This document shows, piece by piece, positions 10,901 to 19,947 of a stretch of 64,000 bases of DNA. Made by a program: the position numbers and the translations under genes. The notes under the pieces are model-generated. The model did not search any database. It saw nothing but the letters and a program-made list of their open reading frames with translations, and was not told where the DNA came from. Position 1 is the first letter of the stretch. Each line of letters begins with the position of its first letter. The DNA comes from Cydia pomonella. Lineage: Eukaryota > Arthropoda > Insecta > Lepidoptera > Tortricidae. The stretch is taken from positions 806,001 to 870,000 of the forward strand of contig NC_084729.1 of NCBI RefSeq assembly GCF_033807575.1, read 5' to 3'.

Positions 10901-11976
10901 GTCTTTTTACTATGAAGGGGAAACTTTTTGCGATAACTCAAAAACAGCTAAACTGATCATGTCCGCTATAGCTTTCATTTAATGTATTTCTTAAGCTCTA
11001 CTTCCACGATTTTTTTCATATTTTTTGGACCTATGGTTCAAAAGTGAGAGGGGGGGACACATTATTTTTTTCTATCGGAGCGATTATCTCCGAATATATT
11101 CACTTTATCAAAAAATGTTTGTTGAAGACCCCTATTCGTTTTGAAAGACCTTTCCAACGATACCCCACACTCTAGGGTTGAAGCAAAAAAAAAATATTTC
11201 ACCCCCACTTTACGTGTAGGGGACGTAACCTAAAAAAAAAAATTTGATTTCATTATACGACTTTGTCTGCTTTATTGATTTATATATCCATGCCAAATTT
11301 CAGCTTTCTAGCACTAACGACCACGGAGCAAAGCCTCGGACAGACAGACAGACAGACAGACAGACGGATATGACGAAACTATAAGGGTTCCTAGTTGACT
11401 ACGGAACCCTAAAAAGGCAAAAAGTTGATTCCCATAAAGATTTCATGCTGTTCGGTACAAAACTGACAGCGATTAAGAGGAAACAGGACAGCTGATTCTC
11501 CATACAAACGTAGTCCCCATTTTCCTCGCTGGATATTGACTTTTTGGAAAATAATTTTAGATTATTTGATGTACCCTTCTCTTGACCTTTTTCCAGTTTT
11601 GTGTTATTATAAAAATTAGAAGCGAAAAACATATTACATACAAAATTTTAAATGCTTCTAACTCCTATAATAATTAAAATATCGAAAAAAATCAAACGCA
11701 GGAGTATAGCTGTGGTTGATATACAACAAATTGCATTAAAATATTTTCAATAATGTTAATATACAAAGAGGAAAATGAGGTCCACGTTTGTATGAGAAGG
11801 TGATTTCGTAAGCAAGTCCTCCACTTTTGGGTTATCTTTTCTTAACTACTCACGTTATGTGCCTAACTACACTGTTTTCTGAAAAGTCCCTAAAATCACT
11901 AGAAACTTGTTTTAATATAGAACAAAAAACTTACCAAGACAATAGCTACCAGCAGAAAAATGTAGAAGAAGTTCAT
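7918..11976 (-). CDS. Small secreted Cys/Lys-rich peptide, 50 residues, three exons
   Basis: Coding exons in order: 11935-11976, 9203-9260, 7918-7970, all with GT/AG borders and exactly matching phases. Exons 1 and 2 encode a signal peptide (MNFFYIFLLVAIVL, then MALTSVQG) split by intron 1. The predicted mature part begins CKLPSGGCGKKE, is 28 residues, and has five Cys spaced C-x6-C-x6-C-x1-C-x10-C with a Lys/Pro-rich C-terminal half; it ends KGC-stop. The odd Cys number allows one free Cys or a disulfide dimer. AATAAA overlaps the stop. A TATA box and initiator lie just upstream (12011-12045). Possible roles include antimicrobial, protease-inhibitor, cuticular or seminal peptide; I do not recognise the family and none is proven. 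The introns hold foldback elements, LINE ends and SINE pieces. Confidence 0.78.
8020..8482 (-). pseudogene. LINE 3' end, CR1/Jockey-like
   Basis: A minus frame (8270-8482) reads SFTVQAIRLWNVFPLSIRQA then FKRMLRKYFL, typical of a LINE ORF2 C-terminus. The UTR carries a segment meaning 'GGCGGACTTAATGCCTTA' on plus and ends in a TTTAT-type tail. The tail recurs at 42775-42860 and 55972-56050. Confidence 0.65.
8519..8830 (-). repeat. LINE-like 3' end with (AACTTG)n tail
   Basis: The plus strand reads TCAAGTTCAAGTTCAAGTTT and then TTTATTTGGCCAAGTAACA, a tail-plus-UTR arrangement like other LINE ends here. No coding part is recognisable. Confidence 0.4.
8850..9115. repeat. One arm of foldback family 'F'
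   Basis: AATAATGTGTCGAAAGATGG and the following 60 bp match the right arm at 44093-44185. The left arm is absent here. Confidence 0.5.
9763..10356. mobile_element. Foldback element with about 68-bp inverted arms
   Basis: Left arm TGATTTGTTAGACCTGTACC..., right arm its near-perfect reverse complement, ending GGTACAGGTCTAACAAATCA. The interior holds three copies of a TCGAGGTGAAATGCG(A)-type motif (about 10145, 10207, 10287). It lies in intron 1 of the peptide gene. No transposase; no clear target duplication. Confidence 0.75.
10366..10440 (-). mobile_element. SINE 'A' head fragment
   Basis: Minus-strand tRNA-like head with B box GGGTTCAAATCCTGGTAAGG. The body is missing. It directly follows the foldback element. 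Confidence 0.7.
10570..10832 (+). repeat. Repeat 'R', copy 2
   Basis: Matches positions about 40-290 of copy 1 from TACGTCTAAAAGAGAGG to GGCAACGCACATGTAACTCC. Both ends are truncated. Confidence 0.75.
10900..11415 (+). repeat. Repeat 'S', long variant, 5'-truncated
   Basis: The interior resembles the other long copies (GAAAGACCTTTCCAACGATA), with a (GACA)n microsatellite near 11340 and terminus GACTACGGAACCCTAAAAAG. It lies in intron 1 of the peptide gene. Confidence 0.7.
11465..11812. mobile_element. Foldback element family 'N'
   Basis: Arms around 11470-11525 (CCATACAAACGTAGTCCCCA) and 11767-11810 are inverted copies. Related sequence lies at 24535-25175, about 51370-51440 and 52130-52350. 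AT-rich interior, non-coding. Confidence 0.55.
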
Positions 11977-12010
11977 TTTACAAGCAAGACTTACAAAGGC
12001 TTTCTCAAAT

Positions 12011-12045
12011 CTGATACTATAATTAAAGATGCTGTTTTTTTTATA
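12011..12045 (-). promoter_or_regulatory. Core promoter of the 50-residue peptide gene (TATA + initiator)
   Basis: On the minus strand TATAAA occupies 12045-12040, and ATCAG, a match to the arthropod initiator, is centred about 32 nt downstream at 12011-12014. Predicted start near 12013 gives a 5' UTR of about 37 nt before the ATG at 11976. The spacing is as expected for a TATA/Inr pair. Confidence 0.55.
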
Positions 12046-12378
12046 CCTGCAGGCTGTATACACGATTCATTTAAATAAAAACTGTCAATAGACTTAATTA
12101 ACATAACAAGTGTGGCTGAAAATAGTTTTAATAACAAAACTATTATTGCAATATTATTCACTTTAGACCAAGGCAATTATTAACTAGTGGTTTTACTTGG
12201 TTTTACTTTAAAGTATTTGTATGACATATGAGGTAAAAGAGCAGTAGTGTCGTATGATGGTATGCGATTACCGTTGCCCATGGACGCCCGCGACACCAGA
12301 GGTCCTTATGATGGTGTGCGATCTTTTTTTGAAGTATCGTGTCATGATTTATTTATATTTACATTTAAGATAGCAGTT

Positions 12379-13640
12379 TTTTTTTTTTTTATTCTTTTAT
12401 TATTTAGGGACTTACAATCCTTAATGATTATGTCAGCCCCATCGTACCTTAATCAATATTACAGTCAATATTTATGTTATAGTCTTATATCTACTTAAAT
12501 AGTCTAACACAAATAAATAAATTTGTTTGGCCTCAACTGACGAAGGCTCTGCCAAAATACACTGGAATCCACCCATATCCAACCTATTCAGACTGAGTAA
12601 GCGAAACAGAGCTAATCTTTCGCCTTCATTCCGTACACATTCCGTCAAAACATGCTGAACGTCTTCTATTTTATTGCAGGCCTCACAGTTTGGCGATGGT
12701 TCTTTTTTCATCAAGTAAGCAAACTTGTTAAGCGGAATGTGTCCAGAACGTAACCTTAAAGCTATCTTAATTAATTTCCTACTTCAATCTGCTTTTGTGA
12801 ACCAAGGTAGGTATATGAGGAGGTTCACATTGCATAGTTTTGTACCACACACCTTTCTCCTTGCAACGTTCGTCAAAATGTTCCTTCCAGGTTCATCGTG
12901 TTTTTCTACTGTATATATGTAGTTTTTCTGTAAACTCTGGAGTAACATATACCTCCGCCCCTCTCGTGCAGGCAGCTTTGGCTAACTTGTCAACCTCGTC
13001 ATTACCTCTTAATCCTATATGTGAGGGAATCCACTGCAATCTCAGCACCATATCGGCAGGTATTCTTCTTAATTTCTGTAGCACTGTGTACGCTAGCGCT
13101 GTGCCTCTGGTGCCAGAGGTGCAGCGAGCTACATGCTGCAAGGCACTTTTGCTATCTGTCAATATTACAACTTTTGTAAGTTTTGAACTAACTGCATATG
13201 ATATGGCTTCTGAGATGGCAAATAGTTCAGCCGACATAATACATATTTCTGACGTTATTTTATAAGAGTTGTTTACATTACATATCGGGTCATGGTACGC
13301 AGCTCTTAAATTGCTTTCGCTTTTGGACCCATCTGTATAGATTGTGTGCCAATCCTTGTATTTTTCACTTAATTCACATGAGACGATATTCCTAAGATCA
13401 CAAGGGTAGTATGTATTTTTCGGATGCTTAGCTACACCTAAATCTGTGATAATTGCATCTTTGACATCTATATTTGAGACCCAGGTTTCTAAACAAAACA
13501 TCTTAAGAGGATTCGACATAGATATCCTTTCATATTTAATATCATGGTAGACAGTCATTAGAAGTGGAGTTTTCTTTTCCTCCAGTACCGATTCTGAGAT
13601 GAAACGTCTAGCAACTTTAAAAGTTCTACAGTTAAAAGTT
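12379..13640 (-). pseudogene. LINE C-terminal half with RNase H domain, broken
   Basis: A minus frame (12893-about 13640) carries an RNase H domain: IYTDGSK (first Asp), SAELFAISEA (Glu), LTDSKSALQH (Asp), QWIPSHIGLRGNDEVDKLA (His and last Asp). After a frameshift and one TGA, a second frame (12472 to about 12790) continues with RSGHIPLNKFAY and a C-x2-C-x8-H-x4-C knuckle (CEACNKIEDVQHVLTEC). A T-run at 12379-12398 is the poly-A tail. RNase H after the reverse transcriptase places it in the I/LOA/R1-like group of LINEs. The 5' end is truncated and fused to a fragment of repeat R. Confidence 0.8.
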
Positions 13641-13700
13641 ACATGCGCGTTGCCGACCCTAACCCCACCCCCCTCGTTGAGCTCTGGCAACCTTAACATG
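13623..13700 (-). repeat. Repeat 'R' fragment fused to the LINE 5' end
   Basis: Minus-strand copy of CCAGAGCTCAACGAGGG...GGCAACGCGCATGTAAC, contiguous in frame with the LINE reading. The fusion is accidental or a 5' junction artefact of retroposition. Confidence 0.65.
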
Positions 13701-14269
13701 AGCAAGCAAATAATTATACCTGGCAGTATAATAATTATACCGTGACAACATTATTATGTTACCCCGATTAATACAGGGGTAGTTGGGAAAATAACATTAT
13801 ACTGTTGGCAACACGGTAGTTTTAACGGTCCGGAAATACCGCAGGCGACAGTTAATTCCAAAGTTTGGATTATGGAATTAAATCTCCATTTACCAAATAG
13901 TGTCATCAAAAATCCTTAAATAGGTGGCGCTACAATACCTCGAATACTTGAACAAAAAAATCAAATCATAGACAGCGCACTTCACTCCGTCAATAACGCC
14001 TAGATTCTTAGCTACTCTAGCGCTGCTCTGGAGAGGTTTGGAACTATTATTTATAGCTGACAGCTGGACACTTTTACAACAGTTCTACCATAAGAGATTT
14101 CACTCCTTTTAATTCCACACTCCATAATTTGGATGAATAAATAAAAATGCAGAGCAAGGCGACATCTCTACGCAGCGACAAGGAATCAAGCGGTTCTGAA
14201 ATATGCTGGCAGCCGACAATTTACGTCGCTCACCCTTAGATGCCAGCTTGGGCCCTTTGACTTAATCCC
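13701..14269. other. No gene seen; short LINE-tail trace
   Basis: 13816-13860 resembles the minus-strand family J LINE tail (CGGAAATACCGCAGGCGACA). The rest, including a segment around 13980-14050 that recurs near 55260, is repeat-like non-coding DNA. Confidence 0.4.
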
Positions 14270-14632
14270 AAGGACCCGGGTATGTCCTTAAACTACGTCC
14301 ACAAGAGAGGTATGGGCATTGTGAATGTCATCTCGCTTTGTGTGGTAGGGCACAGCACAGCGGATGTCATTCCGGATCTACAGCAGAGCCCAACTGGGGA
14401 AGTACCTCCACCTTACAGAAAATCGCAGCCAAATAACACTAGACCCTACTCATAGTGTTGTGTTCCTGCCGGTGAGTAAGGTTGCCAGAGCTCAACGAGG
14501 GTGGGAGGGGGTTAGGGTCGGCAACGCGCATGTAACTCCTCTGGAGTTGCAGGCGTACATAGGCTACGGATACTGCTTACCATCAGGCAGGCCGTATGCT
14601 TGTTTGCCACCGACGTAGTATAAAAAAAAATC
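14270..14632 (+). repeat. Repeat 'R', full copy 3
   Basis: Runs from GGACCCGGGTATGTCCTTAA to CGACGTAGTATAAAAAAAAA. It is the most complete plus-strand copy. No frame is conserved between copies. Confidence 0.85.
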
Positions 14633-14765
14633 CAAAGGCATGCTGTACGAATTTACAGAATATGTAATACGAATTGTCGACGATCCCAAACTCACAAGCA
14701 ACTTCGAACCCTTAAGTCTAAGGAGAGACCTTGCCTCCTTGTGTGTGTTAACATTTGATATCATA

Positions 14766-14995
14766 GTACATTACGATACAAGTGCGAAAAATAGGAAATT
14801 CGAAACGAGTGGTGATAAATTAAAACACGACCGAAGGGAGTGTTTTAAATCGACACGAGTCGCGAATTACCTAATAGCACATGTATCGTACAACGTTTTA
14901 CAGTACATATGGCCCTTTAAATGTTCGACACAGTAACGTAATATGCTAATTTTCGCACTAGTGCGGTAAAGTAGCACCATATGTACTGTAAAATA
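14766..14995. mobile_element. Two-hairpin non-autonomous element 'H'
   Basis: Contains paired segments ACGATACAAGTGCGAAAAAT / GCACATGTATCGTAC and TTTTACAGTACATATGG / CCATATGTACTGTAAAA. A second copy is at 27848-28027; a third, minus, is split at 39913-40255. Confidence 0.65.
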
Positions 14996-15119
14996 TATTT
15001 TATGTGCAATTTCACGATACTTTTTCCGAAATACTCTAAAATGTATACTTAGTCATTTATTTTTAACTTATTAGGAAAAGGCGAGAATAGGGTACTAAAT
15101 AAACTGTTAATAATTTGTT

Positions 15120-16177
15120 CAGTACCCCTAGTGTAATTTTAGTCGATAGCGAAACGTGACGTACGCGTTTGCGTTAAGTCTCATTTTGTATGGGTTTTTG
15201 AACAGCGCGCCAAGCGGGACGTTTTAGAATGTCAAAAATCTTGAATCTTGAATCGTTTTAGAATGTCAACTTGAGCTATGCTGATGATATGGTGCTGCTG
15301 AGCCCCTCGATGGGGGGTCTAATAAAAATGTTAGGCATTTGTGAAACGTATGCTGAGGCCCATGGGCTCAGGTACAATGCGTCTAAAAGCGAGCTCTTGC
15401 AATTTAAATCAGGTAACAAAAGTTACCAAATGCAGGAGGTTAAGCTTTGTGGAACTCCGTTAAAAAGAGTGGAGAAATTTAAGTACCTGGGCCACTGGGT
15501 CACGGACACACTGTCTGACATCGAGGACATCGAGCGGGAGCGCCGGGCGCTGTGTGTCCGCTGTAACATGTTGTCCCGCAGGTTTGCACGTGTTAGTAAA
15601 GAAGTAAAGTTAATATTGTTCAAAGCTTTTTGTCAAGCTTTCTACACGTGCGGTCTGTGGGCCAACTTTACGCAGCGGGCGTATAGCGCTCTGCGTGTCC
15701 AATATAATAATGCATTTAGGATGCTGTTCAGGTTGCCGCGGTATTGTAGTGCCTCAGCGATGTTTGCTGAGGCACGAACAGACTGTTTTTTTCGCCATCA
15801 TGAGGAAGCGATGCGCGTCACTCCTCACTCGCAGCCGAAGCAGCACGAACAGCATCCTAAGGACGCTGGCGCAGCGTTGGGACTCGCCCCTAGTCAAGCG
15901 GTACGTGCAGCTACACTCACCTGTTGCTGTGCTGCCGCGAAACTTATAAATATTATGTAATGTTTTGTTTTGTTTGTTTTGTCCAATTGTTTGTTTTGTC
16001 TAATTAACTGTAATACTAACTCTAGATACATAAGTCATTGTTACCTAACCCTATGGACGTCAAGTTCGAAATAAATATTTCAATTCAATTCAATTCAAAA
16101 ATCTCATACAAAATGACATTTAACGCAAACGCGTACGTCACGTTTTGCTGTCGAAAATATTTACACTAGGGGTACAG
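15120..16177. mobile_element. TIR element 'T' split by a LINE insertion
   Basis: The left arm starts AGTACCCCTAGTGTAATTTT; the right arm ends TTTACACTAGGGGTAC. Arms of about 75 bp share ACGTGACGTACGCGTTTGCG. The uninterrupted relative at 48037-48231 is 195 bp. The host element is 15120-15241 plus 16095-16177. Confidence 0.85.
15242..16094 (+). pseudogene. LINE reverse-transcriptase 3' end inserted in element 'T', one frameshift
   Basis: The frame begins inside RT at the catalytic box (LSYADDMVLLSPS) and continues with the thumb (KYLGHWVTD). A single-base shift in a run of seven T (15786-15792) moves the ending to another frame (IMRKRCASLLTRSRSSTNSI, stop about 15949). The tail is (AATTC)n. 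The insert is flanked by the perfect 10-bp duplication TCAAAAATCT (15232-15241 and 16095-16104). The first bases repeat GTTTTAGAATGTCAA from the left flank, a typical 5' filler. Related tail at 22015-22345. Confidence 0.88.
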
Positions 16178-16757
16178 AAATATACCTATAATAACCATCA
16201 TTTCTTGTATTTTACTTTCCTCGTATTCGAAATGAAAAGTAGAGTGACTACTGGCTAAACTACCTCGACAGAAATAAGTGCCTTTCATCCCTAGGTTAAT
16301 AATCTACCATTTCGTACCATTTCACCGTGACAAGGTATGAAATGGTACTGAAATTGACTGAACAAAACGGCCCGATTAGAAAAATGATTAAGACACGTTT
16401 AAGATCTTGGAAAGATCTTTAAAAGATCGATAACTAAACGACATTTCAAAATTGACGTTTATTTCGGTTCCGCTGTGATCCAAATAAGATCTAACTACGA
16501 TTTTTCTAACGTCAAATTGACATTGGTTACCCGAGCTGCTTCTGTCAATTATACGACATATAAACGATATCTAAATGAGAACTTATCTAAACCAGAACTT
16601 ATCGTTGTATTTCATTCTTCGAATCGGGCCGAAAGTCATTGATACGATCAGGGTGCGTAGCCAACATTTAAATAGTTTACGCTCCGTAGCGAACGTGATG
16701 CAACTGTCACTATCGCACTGATATGGAAAAGTGATAGAGATAATCAAAGCAACACTC
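16178..16757. other. No gene seen
   Basis: AT-rich with several AAGATC-rich hairpin-like stretches near 16390-16500. The open frames here are shadows of repeats. Confidence 0.35.
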
Positions 16758-16872
16758 AGAGGGCTTACCGCGAACCACGTTCGACGTGTTGCCTCCCTGT
16801 CATACTTACGTAAGAATTTACTAGTGCGACAGAGAGGCAACACATCTAACGTGGTTCGCGGTACGCCCTCTG
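16758..16872. mobile_element. Foldback MITE 'G1'
   Basis: Left arm AGGGCTTACCGCGAACCACG, right arm ACGTGGTTCGCGGTACGCCC form an almost complete hairpin; the short loop contains TTACGTAAG. A known-looking lepidopteran MITE type. Confidence 0.8.
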
Positions 16873-16874
16873 GA

Positions 16875-17005
16875 CGGCTACCGGGAAAATCGAAATTCGT
16901 CAATTGCGGGCATTTTTCTCTGTCACTCTAATTACGTCTTACTAAGAGTAAAAGAGAAAGATCCCCGCAATTTGCGAATTTCGGTTTTCGCGGTAGGCCC
17001 CCTGG
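16875..17005. mobile_element. Foldback MITE 'G2', adjacent to G1
   Basis: Arms GGCTACCGGGAAAATCGAAA and TTTCGGTTTTCGCGGTAGGC; the interior repeats CCCGCAATTTGC/GTCAATTGCGGG. It shares its terminal CGCGGTA-GGCCC-CTGG motif with G1. Confidence 0.75.
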
Positions 17006-17053
17006 AGTCAATCACGGCCTTTAAACTGCGTCGATTTTTTTTCAGTATTGATC

Positions 17054-17314
17054 ACTATCTGTATCTTTAGGTATTTAAATAAAAGTAAACAAAATCTACC
17101 CGCAATTGGCTCGTTAAGCCAGTTGAGGGTAGATGAAAACATTACATGATCAAATAATGTAGGTTCAAGTTAGGTCGGTCAGTGACAGATCTAGGTGGTT
17201 ATGTATTTGGTTGGTTAACCAATAAATGTTATAAGTGTTATAACACTTATAACTACCCGAAAATGTACAAATTGTGTTTACTTTTATTTAAATACCTAAA
17301 GATACAGAGTATAG
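17054..17314. mobile_element. TIR element 'C', copy 1
   Basis: Arms ACTATCTGTATCTTTAGGTA and TACCTAAAGATACAGAGTAT, with TTTAAATAAAAGTAAAC internally. A second copy at 43141-43382 is colinear; an isolated end is at about 62825. Non-coding. Confidence 0.82.
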
Positions 17315-18289
17315 TTGGTGTGACACCCAAACTTATCGTGAACACCATTTTTAATCGTAATTTTTATATACATTCATAGGTACTCATATACACTGCAATG
17401 ACGTCTATATCATCTTTCGCGTCATAACGAATTATCATTATAATATATTTCTAAGTAAATTCCTTTTTGATACCTACTGTTTACTCACATGGTAATTAAA
17501 CACAGATGTAACACGTAGGTTCTAATGATTACCTACGTTATAGTTTGCAGAATATATATACAATAACGATATATTACTCTTTATCTCGTATTTTTGGTAA
17601 TTGGCTATATACTTGACTGTTTTTTGTAAATAATGTCAAACGATATTGATTTTCTTGAGAATCAAATGTCTCTATAGGACTCATGGCATTTAAGCAACAC
17701 AAAGATCAGAAATGAGAGTTAAAGTCTGACGCTCGCACTCGACGATTGAAACGCCTCTAACAAAATGATAAGGTGATGTGACGTCACATCATATAAGTCT
17801 GTCCTAAATGTATGGAAGATCAAGGAAATTGCCATTTTGACCCTGAAATATTGCGTTTATGTGTATAGTTGACAATTTATTTTTCAATAAAATGTAAGGA
17901 ATCGAATGGTACCATTTTCTTTTCTATTTTTGAAAGACAAAAAAAAAATTGAGATTTGGAGCCTTGTATTTTTTTATAATCTCAATATAATTTTTTGAAT
18001 TTCACTTTTTAATAATGGATGGCTCATTTTCTATCCTTTTAACTAACCTTTAGAGTATATTATGCTAATTTGATCAAAATGGCTACGAGTACGAGAGTTG
18101 AGTAGAAAATTTTTATGACTATTTTTATGCATACAAATATCGTCAGTGACATATGTAAAAAAAGATACACTTGTAAATAAATAAATACATTTTATCTAGA
18201 TTATAGTAAACGTCCCTATAATGGAACAGGCAGCAGTAATGGGATAATATAGGTAAATCCTATAAAATAAGTATTTATCATCATAATTA
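17315..18289. other. AT-rich DNA, nothing recognised
   Basis: No frame longer than background, no paired repeats that I could see. Confidence 0.4.
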
Positions 18290-18512
18290 TAATTTTGTTG
18301 TATGGGGGCTCCCATACAATAGACAGACATTTTATTGTTTTTTAGTATTTGTTGTTATAGCGGCCACAGAAATACATCATCTGTGAAAATTTCAACTGTC
18401 AACTATTACGGTTCATAAGATACAGCCTAGTGAAAGACAGACAGATAGACACAAACGAACGGATAGCGGAGTCTTAGTAAAAGGGCCTCCTTTGGGTACG
18501 GAACCATAAAAA
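18290..18512 (+). repeat. Repeat 'S', short variant, 5'-truncated
   Basis: Contains TTGTTGTTATAGCGGCCACA, the GACAGACAGA segment and terminus GGGTACGGAACCATAAAAAG. Confidence 0.75.
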
Positions 18513-19411
18513 GTGCGAATAGGTTAATGTATAAGAAAAAAAAAAACGTTTATTATGCATTTTTATTTTCCCAATTTTTGAATAATCTCCATGTAATTAT
18601 ACAATGGTATAGCCGAAAGAAAATTATGTCGATACATTTCGTCTAGTACTAGTATCATAAACCCACATTTTTTTGTAATTTTCTTAATATGCAAACTTAA
18701 CCTATTAAAATTCAAGTCCTTAAATTCATTGCCTAGTCAATTTTAGTCAGTATGGTAAAATATTTATTAATAAATAATGCCCATAAAGAAGCACAATTTT
18801 TTCCCAAGTTCCCTATATATTTGAACACCTGTTCTTATTTTCTGTACAAAACAGCCTGCCGTTTTTTGCGGAGGGGGGGGGGGGGGGGGGGATGTCAAAC
18901 AGTTACTCCATACAATACATATGACCATTGGCCTAGTTTTTCGACAGAGGGGTCAGCTCTTCAAAGCCACTCCAGTTTATCTTTCAATAAATAAATAAAT
19001 AAAGAAGACAATCTTTTACAGATCGACCTAGCCCCAAACTGCTTTCTGGTTGAAGATGTCACTGTTGACAGCTGACAGATCATAACAAATCCTGGTGAAA
19101 CTTATAATCTTTTATAAAAATTAGAATAAGCCTCTTGAGCTCTAATTTAACATCGAATGGCATTTAAAGATTTTGAAAAATATTAAATTCAGGCAACGGC
19201 CAGAAATGATAGTTTTATCATAAACATCGGTCCTATTTCTATCCAGGATCAACAGCTTTCTCGAGACCAGTAGTAGTATTTAAAATATCCACTATATATA
19301 AATATTAATAAATACATCTCATGGGACAATGTTACACAATTCGACGTAGCCCCAGCCCCACAGACATATATACATAAAATAAATAATAAATAAATATAAA
19401 AATAAGTCCCA
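18513..19411. other. No gene; poly-G tract
   Basis: A run of about 20 G lies near 18870-18891 within AT-rich DNA. Nothing else is recognisable. Confidence 0.45.
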
Positions 19412-19712
19412 CAGTAAGCTCAATAAGGCTTGTGTTGAGGGTACTTAGACAACGATATATATAATATATAAATGCTTAAATACATAGAAAACACCCATGA
19501 CTCAGGAACAAATATCCATGCTCATCACACGAATAAATGAACCAGGATTTGAACCCGGGACCATCGGCTTCATATGCAGGATCACTACCCACGAGGCCAG
19601 ACCGATCGTCAAATACATAGAAACCATCAACTCAGGATCAAATATTTGTGATGAAGACACAAATAAAAGGCCTAACCAGGACTTGAAGCCGGAACCGTCT
19701 GCTTCGTTATAT
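19412..19712 (-). mobile_element. SINE 'A' plus a second partial head in tandem
   Basis: 19412-19612 is a minus copy with body and tRNA-like head; 19613-19712 repeats the head region with many changes (GGACTTGAAGCCGGAACCGT), giving a head-to-tail dimer remnant. Confidence 0.75.
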
Positions 19713-19947
19713 AAATAAATAAATATATAAACATCTCACATGATAATAAATTTGAGGACAACTCCAAAGATGCAGCATTGGTGATATTCAGTTTGACCCC
19801 CGCCCCTCCTGAACCCCTCACGTAATTAATGGACGTCCCCTAAGTCAGGTTCACTCTTGCCTTAAAATTCTTGTAATTTTTCACGTTGGTTAATTTATAC
19901 AGGATTAATATTTGTATTAAACTAATTGAGATCATTTTTATTTTGTT

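Noticed and set aside
13627..13705. N-terminal extension MLMLRLPELNEGGG on the RNase H ORF
   Set aside because: It comes from repeat R, not from the LINE protein.
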